From assembly GCA_016303035.1 (NCBI GenBank), contig JAEDML010000067.1, positions 1-6,814 of the forward strand: a DNA stretch of 6,814 nt, written 5' to 3'. The translations under genes were made by a program, and so were the position numbers. The stretch is from Clostridiaceae bacterium (GTDB lineage: Bacteria > Bacillota > Clostridia > Oscillospirales > Acutalibacteraceae). Positions 5,755 through 6,814 of this stretch are shown one piece after another (within the stretch, counting starts at the first letter, position 1; every line of letters begins with the position of its first letter). The notes beneath the pieces were generated by a model. That model was given only the letters and a program-made list of their open reading frames with translations, did not search any database and was not told the DNA's origin.

Positions 5755-6602
5755 TATACCAGGCTGAAAATAACATCGGGCTCAATTTCCGGCTGAAAAA
5801 ATACATTAAGCGCGCGGGACAGTATTTCGCTCATATGCTTTGATAAAACATCTATATCTTTCGGGGTTACAATCATTTCGCCGTAGTTTTCGGGCTCCTT
5901 TCCGGTAAGCTCAAAGGCAAGGGCAGACGCATCCACAACTGTGGGAACACCTACGGCTATTACAGGAATACCAAGCGTTTTTTCGCTGATTTCCTTGCGT
6001 GAATTTTTCACACCCGAGCCGGGAGATATGCCGGTATTAGAAAGCTGAACGGTTGTAAAAAGGCGCGAGGAGCTGCCTGCGGCCAGCGCGTCGATAACTA
6101 TTACGGCGGAGGGCTTTATTCTTTCTGCCGCTCCGGCGACAAGCTCCATAACCTCTATTCCGGTTTTGCCGAGAACCCCCGGAGCTATTGCCGCAACGCT
6201 TTTTAGTCCTTTTAAACCGATGCTTTCGGCAAAGCCGCCCACAAGGTGCCGTGTTGCAAGGATTCCCGAAATGGTATCGGGACCTATTGAATCGGCGGTT
6301 ATGTCGGTATTGCCAAGCCCCACTGCAAGCAGCTTCTCACGGTTTTCCGGCAGCAGCTCGCAAAGGGAATCGGTAATCGCTTTTTCAATACTTCCGTATT
6401 CCGCAAGTTGGTCTATCGGGGGAAATTCTATCGTAATATATTTTCCTTTCGGCTTTTTAAGTCTTTCTGCCGCACCGTCATCGGTAATATGCGTTTTGGT
6501 TATTTTTATTTCTCCGCGATTTTCGGTTTTTATATCGGCACCTTTAATATCGCTTTTAAGCGTATTTGAAGTATCTATCACAAGGTCGGATCTTATACCC
6601 AT
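5754..6602 (-). CDS. gpr: GPR germination protease (spore protease)
   Basis: A 282-residue member of peptidase family M63/A25, which cuts the small acid-soluble proteins that coat spore DNA when spores germinate. It is made in the forespore as an inactive zymogen. The family start RSDLVIDT is at residues 4-11. AVGLGNTDITADSIGP (93-108) carries Asp104, APGVLGKTGIE is at 140-150, and VIVIDALAAG (166-175) carries Asp171. The two aspartates are spaced nearly as the reported essential Asp127 and Asp193 of the B. megaterium enzyme. PVIAVGVPTVVDAS (213-226) is another conserved block. It is shorter than the roughly 370 residues of Bacillus GPR, with almost nothing before the RSD motif and a shorter C-terminus. 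The start has AAGGGGG about eight bases upstream. I found no clear SigF or SigG promoter. It is the first gene of the gpr-spoIIP-small-protein cluster. Confidence 0.95.
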   Translation of the reverse strand: MGIRSDLVIDTSNTLKSDIKGADIKTENRGEIKITKTHITDDGAAERLKKPKGKYITIEFPPIDQLAEYGSIEKAITDSLCELLPENREKLLAVGLGNTDITADSIGPDTISGILATRHLVGGFAESIGLKGLKSVAAIAPGVLGKTGIEVMELVAGAAERIKPSAVIVIDALAAGSSSRLFTTVQLSNTGISPGSGVKNSRKEISEKTLGIPVIAVGVPTVVDASALAFELTGKEPENYGEMIVTPKDIDVLSKHMSEILSRALNVFFQPEIEPDVIFSLV

Positions 6603-6719
6603 TAAATTCCCCCTTTTTAATATTCTTTCAGCAAAAAAGAAATTTATTAAAAAAGAGGGATATAAAATCCGCGGTATTGCAAATTTGAAAAATAAAATAA
6701 AAAAATGGTTAAATTTATC

Positions 6720-6747
6720 TTGACATAATAAAAAAATAGGTTATAAT
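6720..6747 (+). promoter_or_regulatory. Consensus SigA promoter of tRNA-Gln
   Basis: TTGACA (6720-6725) and TATAAT (6742-6747) are both perfect consensus, 16 bases apart. Transcription should begin near 6754, about a dozen bases before the tRNA. The 6603-6719 stretch between this promoter and gpr is very AT-rich, and apart from the gpr ribosome site I see nothing definite in it. Confidence 0.88.
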
Positions 6748-6766
6748 ATCATTGTTATCTTGATAT

Positions 6767-6814
6767 TGGGGAATTGTGTAACGGTAGCACGACAGACTCT
6801 GACTCTGTTTGTTG
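6767..6814 (+). tRNA. tRNA-Gln (anticodon CTG), 3' part cut by window edge
   Basis: The visible half folds as a tRNA. The acceptor 5' strand is TGGGGAA (6767-6773), followed by TT and a D-arm GTGT / GCAC with loop AACGGTA. The anticodon stem is ACAGA / TCTGT (6792-6796, 6804-6808) around loop CTCTGAC. The anticodon CTG (6799-6801) reads the Gln codon CAG. A U at position 1 is typical of bacterial tRNA-Gln. The T-arm and 3' acceptor strand are outside the window, so the acceptor pairing cannot be checked. Confidence 0.9.

Noticed and set aside
5714..5806. Upstream ATG at 5806 as the spoIIP start
   Set aside because: It would overlap gpr by 53 bases, has no ribosome site, and adds residues before the membrane anchor that do not look like a SpoIIP leader. 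The ATG at 5713 has a strong GGGGTGA.
6603..6719. Forespore (SigF/SigG) promoter for gpr
   Set aside because: I looked for TGAATA/CATACTA-like pairs on the minus strand. The nearest, TGCAATA at about 6676-6682, has no matching -10, and AGAATA near 6622-6627 leaves no room before the ribosome site.
6166..6723. Open frame of 185 codons on the plus strand opposite gpr
   Set aside because: It is the antisense shadow of gpr, Ser/Pro-rich with no ribosome site, while gpr is an unmistakable family member.
6715..6763. Direct repeat TTATCTTGA at 6715-6723 and 6755-6763 flanking the tRNA promoter
   Set aside because: Nine bases in AT-rich DNA, with one copy inside the -35 region. There is no further match around it and no sign of an attachment site or operator pair.

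Overview
The window reads as ordinary chromosome of a spore-forming, low-to-medium GC Firmicute. The best fit is a Clostridia member of the Oscillospirales/Ruminococcaceae type. This rests on the sporulation genes gpr and spoIIP, an S1-repeat protein of a kind I associate with that group, an FAD-dependent ThyX in place of ThyA, strong Shine-Dalgarno sites, and AT-rich intergenic DNA with clear SigA-type promoters. The lineage call is from remembered family resemblance, not a search. I see no phage, transposon, integron, CRISPR array or recognisable defence system.

Left block (1-2340, minus strand): one apparent operon read from right to left. A consensus extended -10 promoter (2383-2411) precedes thyX (dUMP to dTMP). 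The thyX stop overlaps the start of a thymidylate-kinase-like gene (dTMP to dTDP) by 8 bases. Next come a DJ-1/PfpI-family gene and the first 100 codons of a single-pass membrane protein that looks like the cell-wall lytic transglycosylase MltG, cut by the window edge. The first two genes form a consecutive dTTP-synthesis pair; the last two have no obvious metabolic link to it.

Middle block (2557-4417, plus strand): a divergent gene for a three-repeat S1-domain RNA-binding protein, then an Mrp/NBP35-type ATPase (iron-sulfur cluster carrier). The 94-base gap between them is compact. The Mrp promoter starts directly after the S1-gene stop codon, and its -10 box shares bases with the foot of a terminator hairpin. 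A second strong terminator follows mrp and lies inside the coding sequence of a small convergent gene.

Right block (4419-6602, minus strand): the sporulation cluster gpr (spore protease that degrades SASPs on germination), spoIIP (engulfment peptidoglycan hydrolase) and a 67-residue one-helix membrane protein I cannot name. Gene order resembles Bacillus gpr-spoIIP-yqxA. The gpr-spoIIP gap holds both a possible SigE-like promoter and an inverted repeat that covers the spoIIP ribosome binding site.

Right edge (6720-6814, plus strand): a perfect-consensus promoter drives a truncated tRNA-Gln (anticodon CTG).

No dramatic new system is evident. The best leads are the small sporulation-cluster membrane protein, the terminator coded within it, the nested terminator/promoter before mrp, and the gpr-spoIIP junction.
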